From: an uncultured Spirochaetaceae bacterium
GTDB taxonomy: Bacteria > Spirochaetota > Spirochaetia > Treponematales > Treponemataceae
Direction: 5' to 3'
Assembly (NCBI GenBank): GCA_902799665.1
Contig: CADCBK010000014.1
Coordinates: forward strand, 38,980-102,979
DNA length: 64,000 nt
Each line of letters begins with the position of its first letter. Positions within the stretch are counted from its first letter, which is position 1. The notes under the pieces were generated by a model. That model was not told where the DNA came from. It worked only from the letters and a program-made list of their open reading frames with translations, and searched no databases. Made by a program: the position numbers and the translations under genes. Of this stretch, positions 1 to 7,528 are shown piece after piece.

Positions 1-90
1 AAGAAGGAATACGAAAAGGCGACCGGCTTAAAAGCGGTTTCTTCATTGAACGCAAAAAACAAAAAAGCGCTGGAAGTAAAGAAAAAGTGA
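1..90 (+). CDS. C-terminal end of an unidentified protein (cut by window edge)
   Basis: An open frame runs from base 1 to a TGA at 88-90 and gives a lysine-rich 29-residue tail ending in EVKKK. The composition (alternating K, A, E, N) fits a real protein terminus, but there is too little to name a family. The uvrD start follows 60 bases later on the same strand, behind its own promoter-like box, so the two need not share a transcript. Confidence 0.45.
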   Translation, partial: KKEYEKATGLKAVSSLNAKNKKALEVKKK

Positions 91-115
91 AAGCGCAGAC
101 CGTTCCTTCCGCCTG

Positions 116-144
116 TGGATTTTTTCTGCGAAGCGCGCTATTAT
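116..144 (+). promoter_or_regulatory. Putative promoter of uvrD, leaderless layout
   Basis: A TATTAT -10 box at 139-144 sits six bases before the ATG at 151. The hexamer 17 bases upstream (116-121, TGGATT) is a weak -35. There is no Shine-Dalgarno sequence before the ATG. This matches the stronger leaderless promoters seen elsewhere in the window. Confidence 0.45.
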
Positions 145-150
145 AAAACC

Positions 151-2553
151 ATGCCCGCGACGCCAGAATTGCAAAAGTATCTTTCTCTCTTGAATCCTGA
201 ACAAAAGCAGGCCGTGGAGCACGAAGGCTCGCCGCTTTTGATTTTGGCGGGAGCGGGTTCGGGCAAGACGCGCGTAATCACGACAAAAATCGCCTGGCTC
301 ATTTCAGAAAAAAACGTGGACCCCCGCTCCATCCTTGCCGTAACCTTCACCAAAAAAGCGGCCAACGAAATGCGCGAGAGGGTGCAGGCGATGGAGCCTG
401 GCGCGAAAGAAAGCCAAATACGCACCTTCCATTCCTTTGGCGCGTATTTTTTGCGCCGATACGCGGAGGCCGCCGGCGTTGACAAAAACTTTACGGTTTA
501 CGACGACGACGACATGGTGACGCTTATCCAAAAATCCACGCCCGGCCTAAAAAAGTCCGAGGCCGCTTCATACGCCCACAGCATCGCGCTGGCCAAAGAC
601 TATTGCCTTCCGCCCGACAGCCTGCGCCTTGGCGAAGTTTCTAGCGACCCGCTTTTTTCGGAAGTCTACGCGGCCTACCAAAAGCGCCTGCGTTCCACCG
701 GAAACGTTGACTTTGGCGACCTCATCATGCTGCCCGTCCAAGTCCTGGCGGAGAACGCCAACATCGCGCGGCAAATGCATTACCGCTACCGAGTGATTAT
801 GGTTGACGAATACCAGGACTCCAACGTGGCGCAGTTCCTTTTTTTAAAAGCCCTGAGCGGCGTTGACCAAGACAGCGGAACTTACGTTTGCGTCGTGGGC
901 GACGACGACCAGTCGATTTATAAATTTCGCGGAGCGGAAGTTCAGAACATTCTTAACTTTCAAAAAGAATTTCCGGGAACGCAGTTGATACGCTTGGAGC
1001 GGAACTACCGTTCAACAAGCGCGATCCTGAACGCCGCCAACTGCGTCATAAAAAACAACAGCGACCGCCTTGGAAAAACCCTCAGCGCCGAGCGCGGCGA
1101 CGGAAAAAAGCCCGACTTGATTTTTTTGCCCAACCAAGACGACGAGGCGGCCTTTTGCGCAGAGCTAATAAAAAAACAAGTCAAAAAAGGCGGCGCCTAT
1201 TCCGACTGGGCCATTTTATATAGAACAAACGCGCAGTCGCTTGTCTTTGAAAGCGAGTTCCTTCACAAAAGAATTCCATATCAAGTTGTGGGAACGCTAA
1301 AATTTTACGAGCGCGAAGAAATAAAAGACTTGCTTGCCTTCCTTGCGCTCTTGGCAAACCCCAAGGACGAAATCGCCTTCCGCAGAATCGTCAACAAGCC
1401 CGCGCGCGGCCTTGGCCCCACGAGCCAAGACAAAATCATCGACGCGGCAAAAGAAAAAAGCCAAGACCTGGTCACGGCCTCAAAAGAGCTCGCGCCAAGC
1501 CTTTCCAAAAAAGCGCGGGAGGGTTTGGAAAAATTTTCCGCGCTCGTCGATTCGTTTAAGGAAAAACTCGGCGACTCCACGGCCGCGGCAAACGATTCCG
1601 GCACGTCCGACGATTTTGGCGCGCCAACCGTTCCAGCCGCAAAAGCCGCAAGCGCGAGCCAAAACCTTGGAACGCTTGTCGAAGAGATCATGCAAAAAAG
1701 CGGCTTGGAAGAATACCACCAGGCCGACGACGAAATAAGCGGAACCCAGCGCGTGGCCAACATGCAGGAACTGGCAAACAACGCAAGCCTCTATCCGCTT
1801 AACATGGACGGCCTTTTGGAATTTTTGGATTCAATCGAATTGGACAGAACGCTCGCAAGCCAAGAAGACCAAAGCCTTGACCGCGTGACCTTGATCACCT
1901 TGCACAACACAAAGGGCTTGGAATTTAAGCGCGTCATCATCACAGGCTTGGAACAGGGAATCTTTCCGCGCGGCGACAAGTCCGGCGCCGAGTTGGAAGA
2001 AGAGCGCCGCCTTTTTTACGTCGGCATAACGCGCGCCCAGGACGAGCTTTACATAACCAGCTGCGCCGCGCGGCGCATGTACGGAAGAACCGAGTTCATG
2101 CAGCCCAGCGTATTTTTGCAGGAAGCGGGCGCGGACACCTTCCGCCTTTTGGGGAACATTCCGCCCAGTTTTGAGCGCGCGATTAACGGCTATTCAGGCG
2201 GCGCGGGTTTTGGCGATGAAGGCGATTACGGCGGCGGCGAATATTCCGACGGAGACTTTTACGACGACACCCCGCAGTTTGGCGGACAAGAAGGCCGCCG
2301 CTCCAGCGCTTACGGCGCCTCCAGCAATTTTGGCGCCTCATCCGCTTACGGCGCGCCAAAAATAAACCACCCGCTGGCAAAAAAATACGGGCTGGGCCAA
2401 GCGGTCTACCACGACGATTACGGAGAGGGACAAATAGTAAAAGCCGAAATTCGCGAAAACGAATACGTGATTCACGTTCAGTTCCAAAACGGCGGAACAA
2501 AAAAGTTTTTGCCGGCCTACCAAGCCGCGCAGCTTATGCGCATTAACGATTAA
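151..2553 (+). CDS. uvrD: UvrD/PcrA-family DNA helicase
   Basis: An 800-residue superfamily 1A helicase that unwinds DNA 3' to 5' in excision repair and replication restart. All motifs are visible: Walker A AGAGSGKT near residue 33, DEYQDS (motif II) near 219, GDDDQSIYKFRGA (III), ERNYRST (IV), LHNTKGLEF (V) and GITRAQDELY (VI) near 625. A Gly/Asp/Tyr-rich linker precedes a C-terminal Tudor-like segment (YGEGQIVKAE), as in PcrA. The ATG at 151 is preferred over an in-frame GTG at 115 because family homology begins at LNPEQKQAV and a -10 box sits directly before 151. The gene is followed after 11 bases by the cysteine hydrolase, so the two are probably co-transcribed. Whether to call it UvrD, PcrA or Rep cannot be settled here. 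Confidence 0.93.
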   Translation: MPATPELQKYLSLLNPEQKQAVEHEGSPLLILAGAGSGKTRVITTKIAWLISEKNVDPRSILAVTFTKKAANEMRERVQAMEPGAKESQIRTFHSFGAYFLRRYAEAAGVDKNFTVYDDDDMVTLIQKSTPGLKKSEAASYAHSIALAKDYCLPPDSLRLGEVSSDPLFSEVYAAYQKRLRSTGNVDFGDLIMLPVQVLAENANIARQMHYRYRVIMVDEYQDSNVAQFLFLKALSGVDQDSGTYVCVVGDDDQSIYKFRGAEVQNILNFQKEFPGTQLIRLERNYRSTSAILNAANCVIKNNSDRLGKTLSAERGDGKKPDLIFLPNQDDEAAFCAELIKKQVKKGGAYSDWAILYRTNAQSLVFESEFLHKRIPYQVVGTLKFYEREEIKDLLAFLALLANPKDEIAFRRIVNKPARGLGPTSQDKIIDAAKEKSQDLVTASKELAPSLSKKAREGLEKFSALVDSFKEKLGDSTAAANDSGTSDDFGAPTVPAAKAASASQNLGTLVEEIMQKSGLEEYHQADDEISGTQRVANMQELANNASLYPLNMDGLLEFLDSIELDRTLASQEDQSLDRVTLITLHNTKGLEFKRVIITGLEQGIFPRGDKSGAELEEERRLFYVGITRAQDELYITSCAARRMYGRTEFMQPSVFLQEAGADTFRLLGNIPPSFERAINGYSGGAGFGDEGDYGGGEYSDGDFYDDTPQFGGQEGRRSSAYGASSNFGASSAYGAPKINHPLAKKYGLGQAVYHDDYGEGQIVKAEIRENEYVIHVQFQNGGTKKFLPAYQAAQLMRIND

Positions 2554-2564
2554 GGAGACCATAA

Positions 2565-3113
2565 ATGAAAGGCGACTTGCTATTGATAATCGACATGCAA
2601 AAGGTTTACGCAAAAGGCGGCGAATGGGAATGCATGGACACCGAAGGCGCGGCGGCCAACATCTTGCGCGTCGTGGAGTCCGGCGCGGCTGACTCCGCCA
2701 TCATAACAAAATTCATCGCGGACAAAAATCCGCGCGGCGTGTGGGCCGACTACAACCAAAAATACAAATCGATAAACGACGACAAAAACGCCAACGAACT
2801 TTTGCCCCAAATCGCCGCGCTGGCCAGCCGCTTTAAGGTTTACCAAAAATCCAAGTACTCGTCGCTTAGCGTTCCCCAAATCCGCAAGGCGGCGCTAAAA
2901 GCCAAGCGCGTCGTGGTCGCTGGCGTCGTTGACGACTGCTGCGTTTTGTCCACCGTTTTTGAATTGATTGACGCGGGCGTTTACACGGTTTATTTGACCG
3001 ACGCGACCAGCGGCCTTACAAAAGAAAAAGCCGCCGCCACTTGCCTTACGCTAGAAGGCTTGTCGCCGCTCCACGTTAAATTGATGACAACGAAAGAATA
3101 TCTAAACGAATAA
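2565..3113 (+). CDS. Isochorismatase-like cysteine hydrolase
   Basis: A 182-residue protein of the isochorismatase / nicotinamidase-like family, whose members hydrolyse amides or vinyl ethers through an Asp-Lys-Cys triad. Asp10 lies in LLLIIDMQ, a candidate Lys lies in the KSKYSSL segment, and the nucleophile is probably Cys126 in AGVVDDCCVLST. The length is normal for the family. It starts 11 bases after uvrD with a good Shine-Dalgarno (AAGGAG, then ATAA before ATG), which suggests one transcript. The substrate is not predictable: nicotinamidase, ureidoacrylate hydrolase and isochorismatase all share this fold, and the metal-site His residues of nicotinamidases are not evident. Confidence 0.8.
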   Translation: MKGDLLLIIDMQKVYAKGGEWECMDTEGAAANILRVVESGAADSAIITKFIADKNPRGVWADYNQKYKSINDDKNANELLPQIAALASRFKVYQKSKYSSLSVPQIRKAALKAKRVVVAGVVDDCCVLSTVFELIDAGVYTVYLTDATSGLTKEKAAATCLTLEGLSPLHVKLMTTKEYLNE

Positions 3114-3119
3114 AAAAAC

Positions 3120-3174
3120 GGGTCATTTTGACCCACTTTTGGCGTAAAAAAGAGACGGCGCGTCAAAAAGACGC
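3120..3174 (+). terminator. Two small hairpins after the uvrD operon
   Basis: A stem GGGTC/GACCC (3120-3134) is followed by ACTTTT, and a second stem GCGTC/GACGC with a five-A loop follows at 3160-3174. The position just after the hydrolase stop fits transcription termination, but the U-tracts are weak. Confidence 0.4.
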
Positions 3175-3310
3175 AGAATGTTCCAACTTATACTTTTAAT
3201 TTAATAAAATTTCCTCCAAACGGCAAGAAAAATCGTTAAAATTCGCCAAAAATCGGGCTTTTCGCCAAAGCGGGCCGGATTTTTTGAATTTCCGTTCAGT
3301 TTTTAAAAAG

Positions 3311-3327
3311 TTGGCACGATTCTTGCT
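3311..3327 (+). promoter_or_regulatory. Sigma-54 (-24/-12) promoter of the sigma factor gene
   Basis: The sequence TTGGCACG-ATTC-TTGCT matches the RpoN consensus YTGGCACGrNNNTTGCW. The invariant GG (3313-3314) and GC (3325-3326) are separated by exactly ten bases. It lies 33 bases before the ATG of the sigma-70 family gene, with a Shine-Dalgarno (AAGGGGG) in between. No activator-binding site is obvious upstream. Confidence 0.85.
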
Positions 3328-3359
3328 CTATATTTAGCATAAAACGCAAGGGGGAAAAT

Positions 3360-4199
3360 ATGGCGAGCGACAAAATTCTTTCTATGTATCTTAAGGAAAT
3401 CAACAAGGTTCCGCTTTTAACAAAGGAAGAGGAGAACGACTTGGCGGCCAAGGCTAAGGCCGGAGACCAGGCCGCCCGCCAAAGAATCGCCAGCGCCAAC
3501 TTGCGCTTTGTCGTCAACATCGCCAAAAAATACCGCCACAGCGGAATGGACATGACAGACCTTATCAGCGAGGGCAACATCGGCCTTATGACAGCCATCG
3601 ACAAATTCGACCCGCAAAAGGGCTACCGTTTCATTTCCTACGCCGTATGGTGGATCCGCCAAAGCATTCTCAAAGCCATTTACGAAAAGAAGGACGCCAT
3701 TCGCCTGCCCCTAAACAGAGTGAACGAATTGGTCAAGATAAAGAAAGTCAAGAAATCCTTGGGAGCGCGCAAGAGCGAGGAAGAGGAAATCAAGGAAGTC
3801 GCCGCCCAGCTTAACATGGAACGGGACACAGTCCGCGACCTTTTGGCCATCAGCCAGGAAATGCTTTCCTTGGATTCAAGCGTTCAAGGAAGCGAAAGCG
3901 AAGACGCTGTTCTTGGAGACTTCATCGAAGACAACCGCTACCAAGGACCGGAAGACGGTTCGCTTGACAACGCGATGAAGCGCGAAGTGCGCGACGTTCT
4001 AGGAAGCCTAAAGCCCAAAGAGGCGGAAGTCCTTAGATTGCGCTATGGCTTGGACGGAGCGGAGCCAATGTCACTTAAAGAAGTCGGCGACATTTGCAAG
4101 CTTACAAAAGAGCGCATTCGCCAGATTGAAAAGAACGCCATCGAGCGCGCGAGAATTCCCGCCTCAATGCGCGCCATGCAGGCCTACGTCGCCGCATAG
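3360..4199 (+). CDS. Group-2 sigma-70 family RNA polymerase sigma factor (RpoD/RpoS-like, no region 1.1)
   Basis: A 279-residue sigma factor that directs RNA polymerase to alternative promoters. Region 1.2 is at about residues 3-35 (KILSMYLKEINKVPLL). Region 2 contains DLISEGNIGLMTAIDKFDP and the -10-recognition helix FISYAVWWIRQSI. Region 3 follows, and region 4.2 ends with LTKERIRQIEKNAIERAR. Region 1.1 and the long non-conserved insert of housekeeping RpoD are absent, so this is probably a group-2 (RpoS- or SigA-like alternative) factor. The sigma-54 promoter immediately upstream implies an RpoN-to-sigma-70 cascade like that described for Borrelia rpoS. The 3' end overlaps the convergent HAD gene by 36 bases. 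Confidence 0.9.
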   Translation: MASDKILSMYLKEINKVPLLTKEEENDLAAKAKAGDQAARQRIASANLRFVVNIAKKYRHSGMDMTDLISEGNIGLMTAIDKFDPQKGYRFISYAVWWIRQSILKAIYEKKDAIRLPLNRVNELVKIKKVKKSLGARKSEEEEIKEVAAQLNMERDTVRDLLAISQEMLSLDSSVQGSESEDAVLGDFIEDNRYQGPEDGSLDNAMKREVRDVLGSLKPKEAEVLRLRYGLDGAEPMSLKEVGDICKLTKERIRQIEKNAIERARIPASMRAMQAYVAA

Positions 4200-4865
4200 G
4201 ATTTTCGGCAAATCGTAAACGGAATCAATCTTGATTGTCCGCCCTGGATGCGGCGGAACATCATGGTTGCAAGCGGCGCTCTCTGGATTCAAGCGGGCGC
4301 CATTTTTGTTTCCGACTAAAAGCGCTGTTCCGCCCAAAGCCACGTAGCCGTCGGTGTACTTGTATTGGTCGTCCAAAAAAATCGTGTCGTCAATTGTTCC
4401 GCCGCATTTTTCCAAGGCGATTTTGTAGCTTTGCGCGTAGGGCTTTCCCAAAAGGCCGCAGGCTCGTATGTCCACGACGGCGCAAAACAAGTCGGCGATT
4501 TTCAGCTTTTGCAAAACGCGGTCGGCGTGCTCGCGCGGCGCGTTGGTCAAAACGATTTTGTTTTGTTCAAGCGACTGCAAGAAGGGCCGCAAGTTTGGGT
4601 CGGGCATAAGCTCGTCCGCTTCGTTGTCGGGATGGACTTTGGCAAAGTAACCTTCAATGTCTTTAAGGCCTTCGCTTCTAAGCCATTCAAGGGTCGTGCT
4701 AAAATAGGGAACCTTTTTTTTCCGAAGCCCGGTCGCGGATTCTAAATCCGTTCCCAAAAAGTCAACGACGGCGGCCATCATGCGTCTTGAAATCCCAGCG
4801 TCCATCGCGCTGGTCGGAGAGTAAAGAGTGTTGTCCAAGTCAAAGATAATGTTCTTTACAGTCAT
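4164..4865 (-). CDS. HAD-superfamily hydrolase, pyrimidine 5'-nucleotidase-like
   Basis: A 233-residue haloacid dehalogenase-type phosphatase. Motif I is FDLDNTLY near the N terminus, motif II is VLTNAPREHA, the lysine motif is GLLGKPYAQSYK, and motif IV is TIFLDDQYKYTDG. The DNTLYSP start and LTNAP motif resemble the SDT1/Phm8 pyrimidine-nucleotidase subgroup, so a nucleotide monophosphate substrate is likely but unproven. Its ATG overlaps the stop of the preceding exported protein (ATGA), implying translational coupling at the end of that operon. The C-terminal codons run antisense into the end of the sigma factor gene. Confidence 0.85.
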   Translation of the reverse strand: MTVKNIIFDLDNTLYSPTSAMDAGISRRMMAAVVDFLGTDLESATGLRKKKVPYFSTTLEWLRSEGLKDIEGYFAKVHPDNEADELMPDPNLRPFLQSLEQNKIVLTNAPREHADRVLQKLKIADLFCAVVDIRACGLLGKPYAQSYKIALEKCGGTIDDTIFLDDQYKYTDGYVALGGTALLVGNKNGARLNPESAACNHDVPPHPGRTIKIDSVYDLPKILCGDVGLHGAH

Positions 4866-5758
4866 TTGATTTTCACTTTCGCCTTTTTGTCGACAAAAAC
4901 ACGTTTCTTTATTTTTGCCGGGTGCAGCGCGTATTCATAAAGCGTGTAGCCTTTTTCGTTTACGGCCTTTACAAAATCCATGTAAGGCGTGTTTGGGATC
5001 GCTTGCTCCGCCGCGGCGATATGCTGGTTGTATTCGTCCATGTTCTCTTCTTCAAGGAACATTTGCGCGATGAAAATGTTGGCGAAATATTTTTCGTAAT
5101 TGTTGGAAGCGGTCTCCACCGCCTTAATGTAAATGCGCTTGGCCTTGGGCTTTGCGCCGCTAAGAACTTCCGAAACGTTGTAGTAGAACTGGCCGGCGTT
5201 TAAGTAAACGATGCAATTGTCGGGATCGGTATCAAGCAATTTGTCGTAAACCTTTTTTTCTTGCAAGCCCAGCTTTATCATTTGGCCGCGCTTCATGTAT
5301 TGCATCGTAGAGTTAATCAAGTCAAAGGCCGAAAGCTTTAAGTAGGGATTTTGTTCGTCAAAGGGATGGTCTTCGTTCCACGCGATGATTTTTTCGTACT
5401 GCTCCGTAATCATCGGCTTAAGGCCGTCCATCTCGGGATCCGTCTCCCAAAGGTACTGCCAACGTTCCAGCGTCAAAAGGTTGTCAAAAGTCAAGCGCGC
5501 TTCGTCGCCGATTTTGGACTGAACGTCATCGCTCCAAATTTTTTTGTGGTACTCTTCCAAAAACGCTTGGGACGCCAAATAATCTTTTTCCTGCCTGGAG
5601 CGCGCGCGCATGTCATAAATCTCGGAAAGCAGTTTTTTTTCGTAATCGCTAAAGTCGCCGGCAAAAGCCCGCCCCGCAAAGAGGCAAAGAACGGACAAGG
5701 CGCAGAGGCGAGACAATTTTTTTGCAAGAGCGAAAGCGCGGCTTTTATTTTTTTCCAT
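4862..5758 (-). CDS. Exported helical-repeat protein, paralogue 3 of 3
   Basis: A 298-residue protein with a signal peptide (hydrophobic stretch to about residue 33, AFA then GDF as a signal peptidase I site). The mature part starts with a D-F-x-x-Y-E pattern shared with the next two genes, and aligns with them throughout: ERWQYLWETD, IAWNEDHPF, then a repeat-like C-terminal half (YLNAGQFYYNV, KAKRIYIKAVE) that looks like tetratricopeptide helices. The start at 5758 overlaps the previous gene by 14 bases. The function is unknown; periplasmic TPR scaffolds of the TatT type are one possibility. The APAIGGGSDAKA loop conserved in the other two paralogues is replaced by SEVLSGAKPKAK. Confidence 0.75.
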   Translation of the reverse strand: MEKNKSRAFALAKKLSRLCALSVLCLFAGRAFAGDFSDYEKKLLSEIYDMRARSRQEKDYLASQAFLEEYHKKIWSDDVQSKIGDEARLTFDNLLTLERWQYLWETDPEMDGLKPMITEQYEKIIAWNEDHPFDEQNPYLKLSAFDLINSTMQYMKRGQMIKLGLQEKKVYDKLLDTDPDNCIVYLNAGQFYYNVSEVLSGAKPKAKRIYIKAVETASNNYEKYFANIFIAQMFLEEENMDEYNQHIAAAEQAIPNTPYMDFVKAVNEKGYTLYEYALHPAKIKKRVFVDKKAKVKIK

Positions 5759-6611
5759 TTTTCTTTCCGTAAAATTTATTCATCTTGGCGACGGCGGCGT
5801 CCTTGTCGTCGGCGTATTCAAAAGCGTCAATGCCGGCTTCGTTCAAGCGGCGGACAAAGGGCGTGTAAACATTTTCCGGCAAAACAGCGTCCGCTTCCTG
5901 CAAATGTTTTTTCCAAGCGGCGGCGTCCTTTTTTTTCCAATCAATTTGAGAAAGATAGGCAAGTCCAAAAAACTTTTCGTAATCCGTAGAGCCTATTCGC
6001 GCCGCCTTCGTAAAATATTCCGCCGCCTTTGCGTCGCTTCCTCCGCCAATCGCCGGAGCGAAGGCGTACCACAAGCCGGCGTTGATGTACAGGCAGCCGC
6101 TTTGAAAGCCTTGCTTTATCATCGCGTCGTAAAACTTTTTTTCTTCCAAGCCGATTGAAATTTTTTGCGAATACTTCATAAGCGGCATGGCTCCGTTGGC
6201 CACTTCGTACGCGGTCAAATCATAAAGTGGATTTCGTTCGCTTTTGGGATGAGCGTCGTTCCAAGCCACAGTTTTGTTGAACTGCTCCAAAACGCAGTCG
6301 TTTGTTTCCTTTGACTTGTCGTCGATTTCCCACAAAAAATGGTAGCGCTCAAGAGCGAAATTATTTTCAAGAGCCAAAAGCGCCTCTTGGCAAACGCTCC
6401 CCTCTTTTATTGAAGAAAAAAAATCAGCGCGTTTTTTTTCAAGCCAATCAAGCGCGGCCTTGTTGCCGTCGATTTTTCGCGACTCAAGCCTGACTTGCAA
6501 GGTTTGCTTAAAAAGAGATTCTTCGTATTCCGTCCACTTTTGGCAAAAAGCGCCGGCCGCAAAAAAAACAAGCAGCGCTTGCATGGCCGCCGCCGCAACA
6601 ATCTTCTTCAT
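5745..6611 (-). CDS. Exported helical-repeat protein, paralogue 2 of 3
   Basis: A 288-residue protein with a signal peptide (cleavage probably after AGAFC, before QKWTEYE). It shares length and motifs with its upstream neighbour: WTEYEESL, ALDWLEKKR, RYHFLWEID, LYINAGLWYAFAPAIGG, GSDAKAAEYFTKAA. The G-G-x-x-x-A-x-x-Y-x-x-A segment and following helices are typical of TPR-type solenoids. It has its own promoter (TTGAAA-17-TATTAT) only six bases before ATG, so the message should be leaderless, and it leads the set paralogue 2, paralogue 3, HAD phosphatase. No enzymatic motif is visible. Confidence 0.78.
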   Translation of the reverse strand: MKKIVAAAAMQALLVFFAAGAFCQKWTEYEESLFKQTLQVRLESRKIDGNKAALDWLEKKRADFFSSIKEGSVCQEALLALENNFALERYHFLWEIDDKSKETNDCVLEQFNKTVAWNDAHPKSERNPLYDLTAYEVANGAMPLMKYSQKISIGLEEKKFYDAMIKQGFQSGCLYINAGLWYAFAPAIGGGSDAKAAEYFTKAARIGSTDYEKFFGLAYLSQIDWKKKDAAAWKKHLQEADAVLPENVYTPFVRRLNEAGIDAFEYADDKDAAVAKMNKFYGKKNGKK

Positions 6612-6617
6612 ACTATT

Positions 6618-6646
6618 ATAATAAATGAAAAGGCAAATAGTTTCAA
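6618..6646 (-). promoter_or_regulatory. Promoter of helical-repeat paralogue 2, leaderless layout
   Basis: On the minus strand, TTGAAA (6641-6646) is separated by exactly 17 bases from TATTAT (6618-6623), which is six bases from the ATG at 6611. There is no room for a Shine-Dalgarno sequence, so transcription should start at or next to the A of the start codon. Confidence 0.7.
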
Positions 6647-6660
6647 CTTAAGGCTGCTTT

Positions 6661-7527
6661 CTATTTTTTGCCATTGTTTTTTTCGTAGAACTTTTTCACT
6701 TTTTCTTCCACGTCGTCCCTGTCGGTGGCGTAGTCAAGAGAATCGCAGCCGGCCTTGTTCAAATAGCGGACAAAACTTGTGTAGGCATTGTTTGGGGAAA
6801 TTTTGTCCGCCTCGGCCAAATGCGCCTGGCAAGAAGCGGCGTCGCCCATCTTGAATTCAATTTGGGAAAGGAAAATACAGCCCAAGAATTTTTCGTAATC
6901 GGTCGGGCCGATATGAGGCGCGACGGCGAAATACCTTTTTGCCTTGGCGTCGCTTCCGCCGCCGATTGCCGGGGCAAAGGCGTACCAAAGGCCTGTGTGC
7001 AAATACAAAAGGCCCTTTTTGCAGCCCGACGCCAACATCGATTCGTAAACCTTTTTGTTTTCCATTCCCAGCGAAATTCTTTTGGAATACTTGAACCAGG
7101 GCATCGAGTTGTTTATGACTTCGCAGGCGGTCAGCGTGTACCATTCGCCGCGCTTTGCAAGGGGGTGGCTCTGGTTCCACGCGACGACTTTGTTGAATTG
7201 CGACAAAATCAAATCGCCGGTGGCCTTTGCCTTGGAGTCAAGCTCCCACACGTAATGGTACTGCTCGCAGACAAAAACGTTTTCAACGGCAAGCAAGGCC
7301 TCTTCGCCGGCCTCGCCTTTTTTTATTGAAGAAAGAAACTCCTCGCGCTTTTTTTCAAGCCATTCCAACGCCGCCTTTTGGTCCTTTTGTGAACGCGACT
7401 CAAGGCGAATCTGCATGGCGCCCATCACGAGAGAATTTTCGTATTCCGTAAAGTCGGAACAAAAAACGTCCGCGGCTCCAAGCGCGAAAAGCGCGCCGGC
7501 CATGATTCCCGCAAAGAATTTCTTCAT
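6661..7527 (-). CDS. Exported helical-repeat protein, paralogue 1 of 3
   Basis: A 288-residue protein with a signal peptide (MKKFFAGIM..., cleavage near DVFC before SDFTEYE). It is closely related to the two genes downstream: ALEWLEKKREEF, YHYVWELDSKAKATGD, LYLHTGLWYAFAPAIGG, GSDAKAKRYFAVA. The ATG at 7527 is preferred over an upstream in-frame start because the signal peptide begins there and the PA-like gene stop lies one base upstream. It therefore looks like the last gene of the lipoprotein operon that starts at 12266. A TPR-like solenoid fold is inferred from the helix pattern; function unknown. Confidence 0.76.
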   Translation of the reverse strand: MKKFFAGIMAGALFALGAADVFCSDFTEYENSLVMGAMQIRLESRSQKDQKAALEWLEKKREEFLSSIKKGEAGEEALLAVENVFVCEQYHYVWELDSKAKATGDLILSQFNKVVAWNQSHPLAKRGEWYTLTACEVINNSMPWFKYSKRISLGMENKKVYESMLASGCKKGLLYLHTGLWYAFAPAIGGGSDAKAKRYFAVAPHIGPTDYEKFLGCIFLSQIEFKMGDAASCQAHLAEADKISPNNAYTSFVRYLNKAGCDSLDYATDRDDVEEKVKKFYEKNNGKK

Positions 7528-7528
7528 G

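Noticed and set aside
115..150. GTG start giving twelve extra residues to the helicase
   Set aside because: The extra residues are not family-like, and the -10 box for the gene lies inside this stretch.
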